Assembly (NCBI GenBank): GCA_964035545.1
Contig: OZ037765.1
Span: 24,608,504 to 24,672,503, forward strand
From: Bugula neritina
Taxonomy: Eukaryota > Bryozoa > Gymnolaemata > Cheilostomatida > Bugulidae
Length of the DNA: 64,000 nucleotides
Direction of reading: 5' to 3'
Below, one piece after another: positions 36,251 through 48,544 of the stretch (its first letter is position 1; each line of letters opens with the position of its first letter). The position numbers and the translations under genes were made by a program. The notes below the pieces were generated by a model. It searched no databases and was not told the DNA's origin. It saw nothing but the letters and a program-made list of their open reading frames with translations.

Positions 36251-37500
36251 CTTTTAAACAAAGCCACCATGATTTCTTTATTAAACACTGTCTCAGTAGT
36301 CAGTGAGGATTCGGATAAAAACAACCAATGAGGTCTCAGTTTCAAGATATCACCCTGTTGAAGTGCAGCCTTTGTGTGATCAGAGGAATAAAGGGTAGAT
36401 AACCCTTAAACGTAGACTGCAAGTGGTCTCGAATCAACTTTGACAGCAAAAGGCTAGGCAGGATAACTCCAAATAAACAATTAAGTACAATGTTATTGAA
36501 ACCATTGAACTATAAGCTGTAGTGATTGAAAAAGCTGAGCAGAAAATGCACCCATGCTTTGAAATCTGTTCATAGTATATTATTTGAACTTTGTGCCATT
36601 GCTTATAATATAGTATGTAACAGCTAATAGCTCATTTTGCACATTCTATACTTATGCCATTGTTTGTGCATTTTTAATGTTTCTTAGCATTCAGACTTCA
36701 AACAGTAATGAAGTTGCAAGGAAAAAATTAAGAAACTACTATTGGCCATAAAATATAGGTGTGCGTTATATAACTACTATTGTCGGGTAGTTGATTCAAT
36801 ATGAATATAACCAGCACACAAAATAGATTTGAAAAAGAATATTTGCATGGTGCAATATAAATTTGTAAATTATGTAGTAAAAATATATCAAGGGTTTCTT
36901 CTATAAAAAAAAGCAGAGCAAGATACTTCAGAGATATCTTAAATAGCTTTCCAAAAGCTGGTTGCAAAATTAGGACTGGTCTCAATACTGATAGTAAAGA
37001 TATGGTTGCATCTAAAACAAAATGTTGTAAGCCTATAGAAATAATGATAATAACATGTAACACTTAATATTATAAGAATCATGTATTACTTTTTACTATT
37101 AGTAGTATTATCAACAGATCAATTGGAAACCACGCAGAAATCAGTAACACCTAAGTGAGGATTTGTTTGCAAACCTGCAAATTTCATAGATCAGGGTCAT
37201 AGCGTATAAAACTTTATTTCAGCTTTTGAGTAATTTCTTGTACAGTTACAAGCGGTACGGGAGGAATAACTCCAGTGAATATGCACAGCCATTGCGTTGC
37301 ACGTTGTCCATGTGCCGTGTTCGAATGCCTTAGAATTTGAATTATGTGCGCGACAAAATGAAAATGACTCTTGAAGCTTCAAAACTTGTTAAAATTTTAA
37401 CTTAAAGTAGTTTGATTAAAATAGACACTTGTCTGCTGGCAGAAGGATTAACTTCAAAATTATTATCATCATTATGAGATAATTATCACAAGTAGTTTAA
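36251..37500. other. Non-repetitive island inside the ULK/AKAP1 gap
   Basis: Ordinary AT-rich sequence between two repeat patches, without a recognised gene. It holds a half-copy of the hairpin motif (CATTGAACTATAA, 36503-36515). Frames at 36728-37063 and 37197-37382 show no family motif. Confidence 0.35.
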
Positions 37501-37527
37501 CGTAATTTTCGTTAAAGTTTTACTTAT

Positions 37528-37598
37528 ACTATAAAGTATAAGTAGTATACGTATAACTATAAGTTATAGTTATACTTATACTACTTATACTTTATAGT
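37528..37598. repeat. 71-bp near-perfect palindrome
   Basis: The centre is G37563. The arms 37528-37562 and 37564-37598 pair at 34 of 35 positions; the only mismatch is C37550 opposite T37576. A one-base loop in DNA means it can extrude as a cruciform, and an RNA copy would be a long hairpin. It is made of TATA, ACTTATA and AGTATA words and lies at the start of the right-hand repeat patch. Confidence 0.93.
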
Positions 37599-38160
37599 TA
37601 TACTTATAGTTATAGTTATTGTTAAACTTAATGTTAATCATGATATTGATAATGATTATCATATTCATTATGATTATCATTATGATTATGATTATTAATT
37701 ACCATTATCATTATGATTAATATTCTGATTATCATTATGATATTATTATTAACAATAACAATAACATACAGTTACTGTTAGTGTTACTGTTACACTTACT
37801 GTTAGTGTTACTGTTACTGTTAGTGTTACACTTACGTTACTGTTAGTGTTAGTGTTTTACTTGCTCTTAGACTTAGACTTACAGTTAGTGTTACTGATAG
37901 TGATACTGATACTCTTACTCTTAGTCTTGGTCTTAGTAACTGTCTTAGTCTTACTGTTACTGTTAGTGTTATTGTTGGACGCAGGACATAGTGAATGTGA
38001 TACTCATACTGATACTCACTCTGACTCTCACTGTTACTGTACTGCTATTGTTACTGTTAGACTTAGAGTTACTGTTAGACTTAGTCATAGTGTTACTTAT
38101 CTTATTCAGTTATTGAATATTATTATTATTGATATTCATGTTGACCATGACATTGATCAT
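37599..38160. repeat. Degenerate trinucleotide-walk patch 5' of AKAP1
   Basis: Successive sub-blocks: ATTATGATTATCATTATGA, then GTTACTGTTAGTGTTAC, then CTTAGTCTTACTGTTAC, then ATACTCATACTGATACTCA. It ends about 175 bases upstream of the AKAP1 start codon. Confidence 0.75.
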
Positions 38161-38333
38161 GGCCCAGGGTCTTAATCTTATCACACTGAATCACTGCCTT
38201 AGACTTATGTCTTGCAAAACTAAGGGTTTATGATAAATATGTGCATTATATCGTTCAGAATGAAAGCTTGTGTGTCGGTGATTTTAGGTCCTCATTGACG
38301 ATTTTCTCTAGAGATTTCATCGTATTTTGAAAA

Positions 38334-41300
38334 ATGAGTGACTTGACTCAGAAAGTTAAAGTAATCGTGGGGTTATGTGGCACCCTTGTCACTGCATATA
38401 TTTCTTATGTGATTGTCAAGGCACTATCGAATCGGCGGTCTGTAAAGCATAGTGAGGCACATCCTAAAGGTGAGCAAGTTGAAGAGGAATTAGCAAAAAC
38501 TGAGTCTGTACTTGACACATTGGATTCTTCCTCTGCTAATGACCAAAAGCTTACAAATTCAAGTGAACCTTTGAGTTTGGGTGTAAAAAACTCACCTGAG
38601 CAGCCTGATACTGCAATAACGGTGCCATCAACTGGAAGTACATATAAAAATAATGACGATTCTGTAAGGCCTGCAATTGAAGAATTTGTCAGTTGCAGCA
38701 ATGTTTCTACTTGTGCCTCTCCAGCTGTTGCAGAAAACTTATCGTCAGAAAGTGATGCTAATACGTCTTCAAATGTGCCGAAAAGCCTGTCTACAACTGC
38801 AAAACCATCTTTAACTGATGCTACTAATGACTCAGCTCTTAACAATGATGATAATGCATCTCCAGTTGTTTCAGATGAGTCGCCATTGGTTGTTGCAGAA
38901 AGTTCGTCTCTGTGCACTGGAAAAGATCCATCTCCTATTAGTAGCATGCAGATAGATTTAGTAAAAGATTCATCTCTATGTATTTCGGAAGGTTCAGGTG
39001 TAAATATTGTTGAATCTTCATGTATCCTAGAAGAAAGAGCTTCAAATACTGATGCTTGTCACATAGATTTACCTGTTGGCAGTGATCAAAATGAAGAGAA
39101 TAAGAACAAATCCCCATTAGAAGTAGTTGAAGATTTCATAAATCCCACATCCGTTAGTGAGTCTTTTAAAAGCATTTCATCACCTAATGAAATTAACTGT
39201 ATTGAAGAAATTGTTCATGAAGAGCTATTGGTGGCTGGAAAAGCAACTCCATTAGAGGCATGCATCTCAACACAGCCTATTGATAATATTTTGGATAGAG
39301 GTGATAACAGTTCTTTGCTGAACAAATCATATGATTTAAATGAAGGTGCACCTTCTTCAGCAACCAATGGTGTCTGTGAACCTGAGCTTGCACATGTTTT
39401 TTCGACTACATCAGAGAAAGAGATGAAGGAAAACAGTGAATGCAACGGAATCCCTGTGTGTAGTGTTCCTGTTTCGCCAAATGCTGTTAAAAATGTGTGC
39501 TCTGTGTTGAGTGAATCACAAGGTAGTGGTTTGAGTGAGGTTAATGGATGCACCACAGCCGACTCTGGAATAAGCCAATGTCTTCCTCATAATAGCAATT
39601 TGGATACAGCGGTCACCAACTCTAAGGTACAAATTCTTTAAATATTCCCTCATATAAAAACTTACAAAAAATTTAATAAACAACTAAAATTGATACTGTC
39701 TATTAAATTTTGTGTATTACTATTTGTCAAAAAGAGATGTAATTTCAGAAATTTTAAAGTAGTTGCCAATAGTAAGTATGCAAGTTGTAAAGCAATTTAT
39801 GCTTGCTTTTTCAATGCAGTTTATGAAAAGGTATGTGGCAAGATTTCTTTTGAACATGATGATCTGTTTTAGTCTTATTTTAAATTTTTTTCTGTAGGAT
39901 TCTACAGAAGCTACAATACACACATTCTTGTTGCCAGAAACTCTGTGTGGGTTGTTTATTGGAAAATCTGGTCGAAATATTTCAGCTCTTAAACAAGAAA
40001 CTAATACGAATGTCAAAGTTGGGCGATCTACTGTATTTTCAAACTTCAGATATTGCACAGTAGAAGGTTAGTACTGTTATCAGAATTACGATTTTTTAGA
40101 ATTCATGTTTTATGAATCTGTTTCCTCAAATGGCATATAGTTGGAACAGCATTTTATGACTTGTGCATTTTTTTGTTAAAACAGGATCGCAAGAAAACAT
40201 TGAAAAGGCCTTGGAAATGGTCAGGAAAAAATATCCCAATGTGAACACTACTCACGTTACTGAAATACTGAGCCGACAAGCAATACCCGAGGGCATCACA
40301 CTTTCTACTGACAGAATGCAGGTAGTGTCATTTTGTAATATTTCAAAGAGTTTGTTTAGTTTTGATTATTAAAGTATTACAAAAATTGAGTTGCAGTTAA
40401 AAAGTTATCATTACCCCAAAACTAGCAAATGCCTTCATTCTGCTTGCAAAGCTTTATATGTATTTGAAATAGACTTTTAATGTTGGAAGAAAGCAATGGT
40501 TACTAAGAATGTGTGTTAAAACACATTGTTTCCACCCAAGTAATGAGGGTATTGTGAAACAAATGCAACATGTTGGATGTAATGATCATAAATCTGTTTT
40601 TTCGTAGCTCCATCTGCCAATGGGAGTTCTTTCAGATGTTGGGATCTCCCACATAGTCAATGCTGGTCACATTTTTGTGCAGCAACCCGCTCACCCATCA
40701 TTCAATTCATGGCAGGCATTCAATGACATTATGAACAAGTGCTATACAGATGGCTCCCAGGTTCCACCTTTGCCCCCTAATGTTGAAGGTATACATCATT
40801 GGTTTATAGACCAAATAATCTTAATAAAGAAGTCGTATTGATTGGAAACATCATAGGCTATCAATGCTGATTAACAGTGTTATGCTAAATTGAACTGGGA
40901 CATTTTAATTTCAATTTATTTTCCTGTATATCACTTGCATTGGAAATTAAAAAAACAATACGTTTAAAAATGTTCACTGTTTAAACTTTTTAGTAATTTG
41001 TTAATATAATAATACATAATAGTTACGATGAGTAGGATGTATATTCCTATCTGCTAATAATGATAATTTTCTAAATTCAATCTTTTTCACTTCTCTGCTC
41101 TACAGACAGTGTTCTCTGTGTGGCCCCAATCGAAGGCCAGTGGCACCGGGCTCAGATTATGAGTTTCAGTGAGGATAGGTTGACTTGTGAAGTCAGACTG
41201 ATGGACGTGGGAGGCTACAACAATGTTGCCACTGGGTCATTGAGACAAGTCCGAGAAGATTTTCTCAGGCTGCCTTTTCAGGCTTCAGAATGTTATTTGG

Positions 41301-41743
41301 CTAACATTGAACCCAGTAAGTATCGTATTCATAATGAGATTTGTGCAACCAGCTACAGTTTGTTTTATGGTGTTCGTTAATACAACATAATATTGGTTAC
41401 ATTTTTAGTTGATGGCATTGCTTACACCGAGGAAGCGACTGCTGAACTGAAGGCTATGACTTTCAACCAATTGGTGCAATGTCAACCGGTTGCTGTAGCT
41501 GACAATGGCATTCCTTTCATTCATATTGTTTCTGTCAAGGACCAACAGGTAATTTTTAAATATCTCTATCTGTACCTGGTTTTCAATCACTTTTTGATTA
41601 ATTTAATATTTTCTGGTTGACAAAGTGGTAGCAGAAATAATAATGTAATGTAGTTTGAAATTTATATTTTTGTTGCTTTGTAGGTTACAGTTGTAAACCG
41701 TGAATTGGCAAACAAAGGTGTAGTGAAATGGTACGAGATGTGA
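38334..41743 (+). CDS. AKAP1: A-kinase anchor protein 1 homolog (KH + Tudor, mitochondrial outer membrane)
   Basis: Seven exons give 729 residues: 38334-39626, 39898-40066, 40185-40321, 40608-40788, 41106-41315, 41409-41548 and 41684-41743. A short N-terminal hydrophobic anchor (about residues 10-30) fits outer-mitochondrial-membrane targeting. A 400-residue acidic Ser/Asn/Asp-rich disordered region follows, all in exon 1. A KH domain begins near 432 (FLLPETLCGLFIGKSGRNIS, GKSG loop at 453-456). Then come the linker LPMGVLSDVGISHIVNAGHI and FVQQPAHPS, and a Tudor domain (VAPIEGQWHRAQIM, RLMDVGGYNNVA, LPFQASECYLANIEP). The order matches AKAP1, which tethers PKA and mRNA at mitochondria. A PKA RII-binding helix should lie in exon 1, but I cannot place it with confidence. 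All phases agree. Confidence 0.92.
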
Positions 41744-42177
41744 GAAACTATTTGATATGCTGCTACAATGTTGCTACTTTTCCGCTTAATTGCTTTTTGT
41801 CATTATATATTGCTTTGTGGATAACTTCTATAAAAAAGAATACACATTAACTATTAATAGGGCTTTATTTTTCAAAAATTCAGAAATAGTAAATTGTAAA
41901 ATAAGTGTGAATTTGATAATGTTACAATTATACTTAAAAAAATTGGTCAAGCTTTAAATTTTAAGTAATAGTGTTGATATAGTTGTAAATAAAAAACTAC
42001 TCAATTTTATGCAGCCTTGTATTAGAGATTCTTATAAACACAGCTTAGCATGTGGCAAATCAGACTAGTGTATATGTAAAATTGTAATGATATGACTACA
42101 ATGCCATTGGCCATCAAAACTCCCTTCAGTAATGACTAGACAGCATAGGCACATGGTGGCCTACTGATATAATGTGG
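41744..42177. other. Tail-to-tail 3' region of AKAP1 and B3GLCT
   Basis: Only 434 bases separate the stop codons. Plus-strand AATAAA for AKAP1 is at 41988-41993; the minus-strand signal for B3GLCT (TTTATT) is at 41864-41869. If both are used, the two transcripts overlap by more than 100 bases. Confidence 0.55.
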
Positions 42178-45100
42178 CTACAGCTCCGTATGCCCTGTTA
42201 AGATTGGTGCTTTTTTGTCTTGAACTTTCAGCCCCAGCCAATCAGTACAAATTTGCTCCGGATTCTGGGGTTGAAACTTGTGGAAGGAAATGGTATAATC
42301 CTTTTGAGATTGTAAATAGGTCACTGGATAGGTTTGAGGAGGTGCCTGTAAAATCCACATTTAAGTTATTCTATGGAATAGGCATTTGGTAATGGAGCTC
42401 TTTAACCATGGCCATGAGTTCAAGCTGTTGTTCCAACCTCATGACTCCTGGAGTTACTTTAGCCTTCTGCCTTAAACTTACACACCTTCAAATACACTTT
42501 GGTATAAACATTAGCTTCTTCTACTGCAAGTTACCATTAATTTCTACAGATGCAAATTGCAAGTCATGTTGAGTAAATTCACTTGAATGGAAAAACGCAT
42601 GGAACACAAAATTAAAAAGCAAGATAACATTTGATGAACAGACCTGGTGAAACAATGGACTGTGTACAATAGGAATTCCTAGGGCCTTCAGCCATACTCC
42701 AATTGTCATATCATCAGGTGCATCTTCTCTGGAACATGAGACGGCGCCCTGCATTATTGCATCTACTGCTTTCATATTAAATACCGTCCTGTAAAATATA
42801 ATAGGCCTACATCTAACAATTATCATTTAATATAATATGTTGAATCTAAATCTTATGCATGATGTGTGTTGATAGAATGACCAAAGCCATTTATAGCCAA
42901 AAAACGTATTTTATAATTTTCAGCATTAGACTGCTAGCTATGAACTGGATAGAGAAATTACTTCCTACAGTGCTTGGAAATGAAGTATGCTAAATTTTTG
43001 AAAACTAAATAATTTTACAAAATATTCCAGGACTTGGAAAGTAACATATCTTGAAATTAGATGAACCTTAAAAATTGCTTCAAGCCTGAAAAAATTAGGT
43101 AGAAAACTCTAATTAGAGTTTTGAAAACTGATGTGATAGCATAAGATAACTTGCCCCCCTCCACCGGTAACATAATCATAGCCATATTCCTTATGAGACA
43201 TATAGCCATATCTTTCCCCTAGTACAACCGGTTTATCAGTTCCATAACAAGTCAGCAACTTAGCAAGACGAGTAACGCTAAAAATTGAAAATAGACAACT
43301 CTAAATATACTTAGCAAAACTCAGGCAAAATGGCTACTTACTGCCTAAACACAGATGTGCAGACTAGAAGCATGTTATATTGATTGAACCTGAGTATAGT
43401 AATCATCTATAAGCATAGATAGAGCATATTAATGATGTAATACTAAGTTATAAAAAGACTCACACCATTATTCAAAAGGTTAATCCATATAAAAAACAAG
43501 GCTGCTGATGAGCATCAAAATCTTCAAACCATAAATATCATTTTAAAAACTGCACATTTTGCAAAACGGACATTTTTGAAAATCAGAACTGTAAAAATAA
43601 TTTAATAAGCATTTTTCTGCAAAAAATTCCTGTATACAAAAATTATCTACATATGTTGGCAATAATGATGCAATTTTTGGGATATCTGCTTTCAGTAGCC
43701 ATGTTTTTCATGGGAACTAAGTAAACAGACATTTACTCTGTTTTCATCGATAATACTCTACCTCAGAAATGCATGTAAGCACAATATTAGCCAATAACTA
43801 ACACAAACTGTAGATTCATCCAGCTTAGCGAGTAACTTATGTGATGGTGAAATAAAACATGCATTTTAATATCCTATCCTCTAGGTACTAAAAAGAACTA
43901 ATATATATCAATATATGAACTATTAACTTACTTCATCATTGTGTCATCATCAACAATGACAAGCCAGCTTTTAGATCGAATGTGCTTTTCTTTGTATGCT
44001 CTTTTCAATATTGCATGAAATTTAGCACAATGTCCTAAATTAAAGAATATAATATATGTGATAAGTTCATGAGAGAAATAAAATTATAGTAGTAAACTCA
44101 CAGAGCAACTTTTTATTGAATGAGAGCTTATCTAACACTGGCGTTGAGCAGTGTAGCATCACATGTTATGCCACGTTATATAGAGTATAGGCTTTCACTA
44201 CTATTCTCACTACAAGCTGTTATGTTATAGTTTCATTAGCCAGAAGTAGATAATAATCTAATCCCATAACCAATAAAATGCAAAATATAATTATGTTTAA
44301 TTCCATTTCTGATAAAGCACAGCTGTGAATATCCATAACTTTCTAACATTTTCTTGCATTAATCTGCCCAATAAGGTTGTGTGGAGTAAACATCAAATGT
44401 TGAAAGGTATAGTGAGAGTTACCATCCCTATGCAAAATGTGGTTATTCATCACTTAGAATGCCAGTAATCTCAATCTTAAAATTTCAGCCATCAATAAAT
44501 TAATGTGGTGGAGGATAAATAACCAGACATAAACAGTTCAAAGGGGGCAATTCCTAATGCTACCTTTTCCCCCAACTTCTTCTGCTGAAACCTTAGTAAT
44601 GGAGTGGGCAAAATTTCCTTTTTCAAAAATACAGGAATCTTGATTAGATTCCCCATGCGGCAAGTTGGCAGATGACCTTTAGAATGGTGCATTAAACAGA
44701 AATGAGTTCTTACCTTGCTTAGTATTAGGAGCATCTATTTTAACAGTTGGTATGGATTTATCTTCCAATTCACTGCAAATCTCTTTGTGTTTCACACCAT
44801 CCACCCACAATTTCTTCTGCAGAATCACTAAATAAATGAAAAAAACTCAATCCTATTTACTAAAATCTTTCAACACAAAAATTTACCAAAGCAGCAGCAT
44901 TCAGTTGATATTTTTATTCAAATTTAAAAATAATACTTCAGCAAAGTCATACATTATCTTCCTTGTCATAAGCTTATGTCTAAATTATTAGTATTAAAAC
45001 AGCAACTGACACATTAGTCTTGTGCAACTTTTAATTAGTGACCGAATACCCATTAAACACTTTCTTTTAAAATTTGCTACTTTGACGAATGCATTACAAA

Positions 45101-47002
45101 TATTTGAGCAGCAAAGGATAAGAAAACAAAAACCTATGCACTACTTGATTTTAAATTAAACATTATCAATATTGCCATTACTGTGATTTATAGCTATTGG
45201 AAAATAGGAAATATAATAGTGATCTAAACAATTAGTATATTTAATACTTGATAAAGTATCAGCGTATTATCTACCTCGAGAATCATGAAAGACAGCACCA
45301 GTTTTAACCATCACAAATATATCATCATCTGTAACAGCTTTATGGCTACTGCTTGGCAACTGTTAAATATCAATGTAATGTCTGGTTAAGTGTTTAGAAA
45401 TTGAAAAATGCTGTTAAAACATCTCATTTAGCAATAGTCACTCTAAAGTTTAACATACTTATATAAACAAAGAAAATTTTTGAATTTCACTTTTCGGATT
45501 GTAGCATAAAGTGTAATAAAATACAGTGGAAATTAATGAATCATATAAAAAGTAATGTAGTAATATAAAGTAATAGAAAGGTAACAAATAGTAATGAAAC
45601 ATAAAAAACTAAATAATTTGCAAGACTTACGCATATTTGAGAATCGACTTTGTAATGAGTAGCACAGTTCGACACATCTTGAACTTCAGGTGAACAAAAC
45701 GCAGGAACATGGGTTAAAGATATCCCCTCACCATTGTTATAGAGATATGATGCTAGCTAAAACAAAAGAGCTTGTGGTAGTTGATAAATAGCAAAATGAG
45801 AAACAGGCTAAACAGCTTAGTCTAATAACAGCTCTATTACATAATCTATAAATTATTCCTATATACTGGAATTACAGTGTGATCAAATAATTCTAAGTTT
45901 CATATCAGTCGTTGCCAAAGAAAAAACTGTCCTTATACTTTACAACAAAAGAGGAGAAAGCTGAAAATTTTGCAAACCTCATATTTAGCATCAATATTGA
46001 AATCTTCTTTTTCGTCATGATTAGTGCTAGTTACTTGCTTCCAGCTGAGTAAAACACCACACGAAGTATCAGGATACAGCAGTTTGCTATCAGAAAAGTG
46101 GTGAATTATCACCATTTCTGAATCTTGAAGTGCATGCCCTATAAACTGGTTCTCTTTAGAGTCAAACTTCTCCAAAACAGAAAGTAGGTTGTGCAGGTTG
46201 ACTTCTGTATGCTCAGATACGATCAGCAGCCAATCCAGTTTATCCTCAGAATAATGATCTGAGATTCTAGAAAATAATGAGTTTCAATTATTGACTTGAA
46301 TCTTGTGAAGCTTTTTAATCCAAGGTTACTCTTTGTTGAAATAAACTAACTATTGAATGTTTAACACTTTCTCGGTGCAAAGATGCTTTATAGCGTCATC
46401 AATGTTGTGTGCCAGTGCCTTTAGATTTTGTACAGCTCAAGTATTTCGAAATTTTTTCTGAGCCTATAGGTGCAAGAGTTAACAATTTAAGTTCAAAATT
46501 AAAACTGGTGCATTGCAAAACATTCAGTATATGCCTTTAGTTTTGTGATATTTACATGATAAAAATACATATATAATGTCAGGTTTGTTAAAAAAAATTC
46601 AAGTAATGCTTACTCTTTTAACAAAGGTAGAAATGTCCAAGATCCATATAAATCTGGCCAATGCTCTGTAGAAATCACTACTTCAACAGCCAGCCGATCT
46701 CTAACAGATTGTAGTTGACCATATATATAAGATCGGCTCAGTTTGGCAAAGGAGATATGATGGTCTTGGTTTTCGTTGTTAATAACCACCAACAGCTTTT
46801 GCTTCTTCAAGGTCTCACAGTCTAAAATTATGGAAAATAAAATTAACATAATAATACATGGCATCATTACTTTATGTTGACAAATCATAGTCTGAAGTTT
46901 GATTAGTTGCATACTCTGGAAAACATGATAGGCTTAGGTTCCCTACTCACCCGAATTAGTTATTACAGCACAGCACACAAGTGCAGCTAGCAACAATTTC
47001 AT
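42178..47002 (-). CDS. B3GLCT: Beta-1,3-glucosyltransferase (O-fucose-specific, TSR glycosylation)
   Basis: In the ER the product adds glucose to O-fucose on thrombospondin type 1 repeats, after POFUT2. Ten exons give 470 residues (human 498): 47002-46951, 46821-46614, 46266-45978, 45756-45631, 45359-45275, 44827-44714, 44034-43932, 43277-43155, 42788-42644 and 42345-42178. A signal peptide opens the protein. The N-terminal domain has QFIGHALQDSEMVIIHHFSD. The catalytic half has SIPTVKIDAPNTKQGHCAKF, SWLVIVDDDTMM (metal-binding DDD at 320-322), VVLGERYGY, YVTGGGGTVF, EDAPDDMTIGVWLKALGIP and HSPLFHQ. The C-terminus HTEL is a KDEL-like retrieval signal (human REEL). The intron after the exon ending at 43155 has a GC donor (GCAAGT), required for the TGGGG motif to join correctly. 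Every other intron is GT-AG. Confidence 0.95.
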
Positions 47003-48544
47003 TTTGAATGCAGTCGTCGTTCTTATATGCCCCCAGCCTATCCTGCAAAATTTAGCCAGCAAATTTACATTATGTAAGAGTTTCTTCTTAATGAATGTAC
47101 CAAACTGCTCATATTCAAATTTTTTTATGTAAGCGTTGTAACCTTTCATTACCTGGTGGGAAAACTTATATGAAATACCTAAAATGACTTTGTTACATAA
47201 AAGGGAAAAATTAGTAGAGAAAATTTGATTTAGAACGAAATTGAAAATTATTTGCTTTGCTGAAGTTTACAGCCTTGAAGCAATTGATTTATTTTAATGT
47301 GAAATGACAATTTAAATTTGCAAATTAGGCATTGATTTTATCAAGAGGGTGCAAACTTCATTCTACAACAAACAAGACAACTATCACACTTTCCGATAAA
47401 AAGCTTCATTAGAGTAATTTTAGTTACTCATTTTATTGATTTGAAGTATCATATCATTTACATACATCCAACAAAGAAAGAACTAAGCCATTTAGTGAAA
47501 ATTACATCATAAAACTACATAGGCCTATAACAGAAGATAACTTTTTTACTAGAGTACCCTGCTCTCACATTTCAGCTGTGCCTGTATTTCTAAACAACTA
47601 TACGATAGGTTAAGTTTAATGATTTGAAAGCGCTTACCAAAAGCAAAAAATACAATAGTCACTGAGAATATAAACTGGCAATGAAAAATAATAATATATA
47701 TTTTATATATTCACTCTAGCGCGACACCAAATAATTTGGCCAACAAATAAAATTTCAATCAATTATTTGATTCAATAAAAAATACTGTCAAGCCTGCACA
47801 TCAATTGATACTGGCACAATGTTAGATAATATTAAATAGATTATGCATATTCAAGTTTCACTGAGTAGCAACCATTTTAAACCAACATTATGCTGGAAAG
47901 AAAACCTAGACTTCCAAGCCCTGCTCTGTTAGAACCAAGAATTACTTTATGGAAACTGACTGCCTAAGCAGCATTGAATGATATGAAATTTATTTTATTC
48001 CTTTTTTAAGAATTGGAAAACTCTGGAGCTGAAAGATCTAATGCAGTGATATCTCTGAAACGATTAATACATTTTCTTTCTATGATAAATAAGGAGCATT
48101 TTCCCATTCAAAAATTTATCTTTGTTTAAGTTTCATATTCAAATTATGAACTTTTATTTGATTTCTTGTTAACAATCAGTATCAATAACCTAAATAAATA
48201 TATGTACAACAATAAATTAGAAAAATGTACTTTAAAAAAGTCAAAAATTAAATTTCTTAAATCAAAAACTATAATTTTTCAACTTGGTAAATGCTTTTAT
48301 AAAATTGAAAGCAAATCACGGTTATTCTTTATGTCTCCAGCTTTACAAAAGACAATAATTTTATTAATAACAAAACTTGAGTTGAATTCATTCTAAAATA
48401 ATTACTAGTTAATATAAACTAAGAATAAACAATGCATCATAGTCTCAGCATCAATAAATCACAAACAGTTTTGTTGCCATCTATACACCTTTGTTGTTCT
48501 TAAAAAAAGCTCAGAGAAAAGAAACAAACTTTTCATATATAATT
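47003..48544. other. Intergenic between B3GLCT 5' end and ICAP-1 3' end
   Basis: AT-rich with no recognised gene and, unlike the other 5' flanks, no trinucleotide-walk patch. A minus-strand AATAAA for ICAP-1 (TTTATT) is at 48360-48365. Confidence 0.45.

Noticed and set aside
36290-36540. Possible tRNA-derived SINE in the non-repetitive island
   Set aside because: No convincing A-box/B-box pair or cloverleaf; only a weak TCTCGAATC resembles a B box.
37846-38175. Leucine/valine-rich frame just upstream of AKAP1, suggestive of a membrane protein
   Set aside because: Hydrophobicity arises from CTTAGT/GTTACT repeat words, and there are no conserved features.
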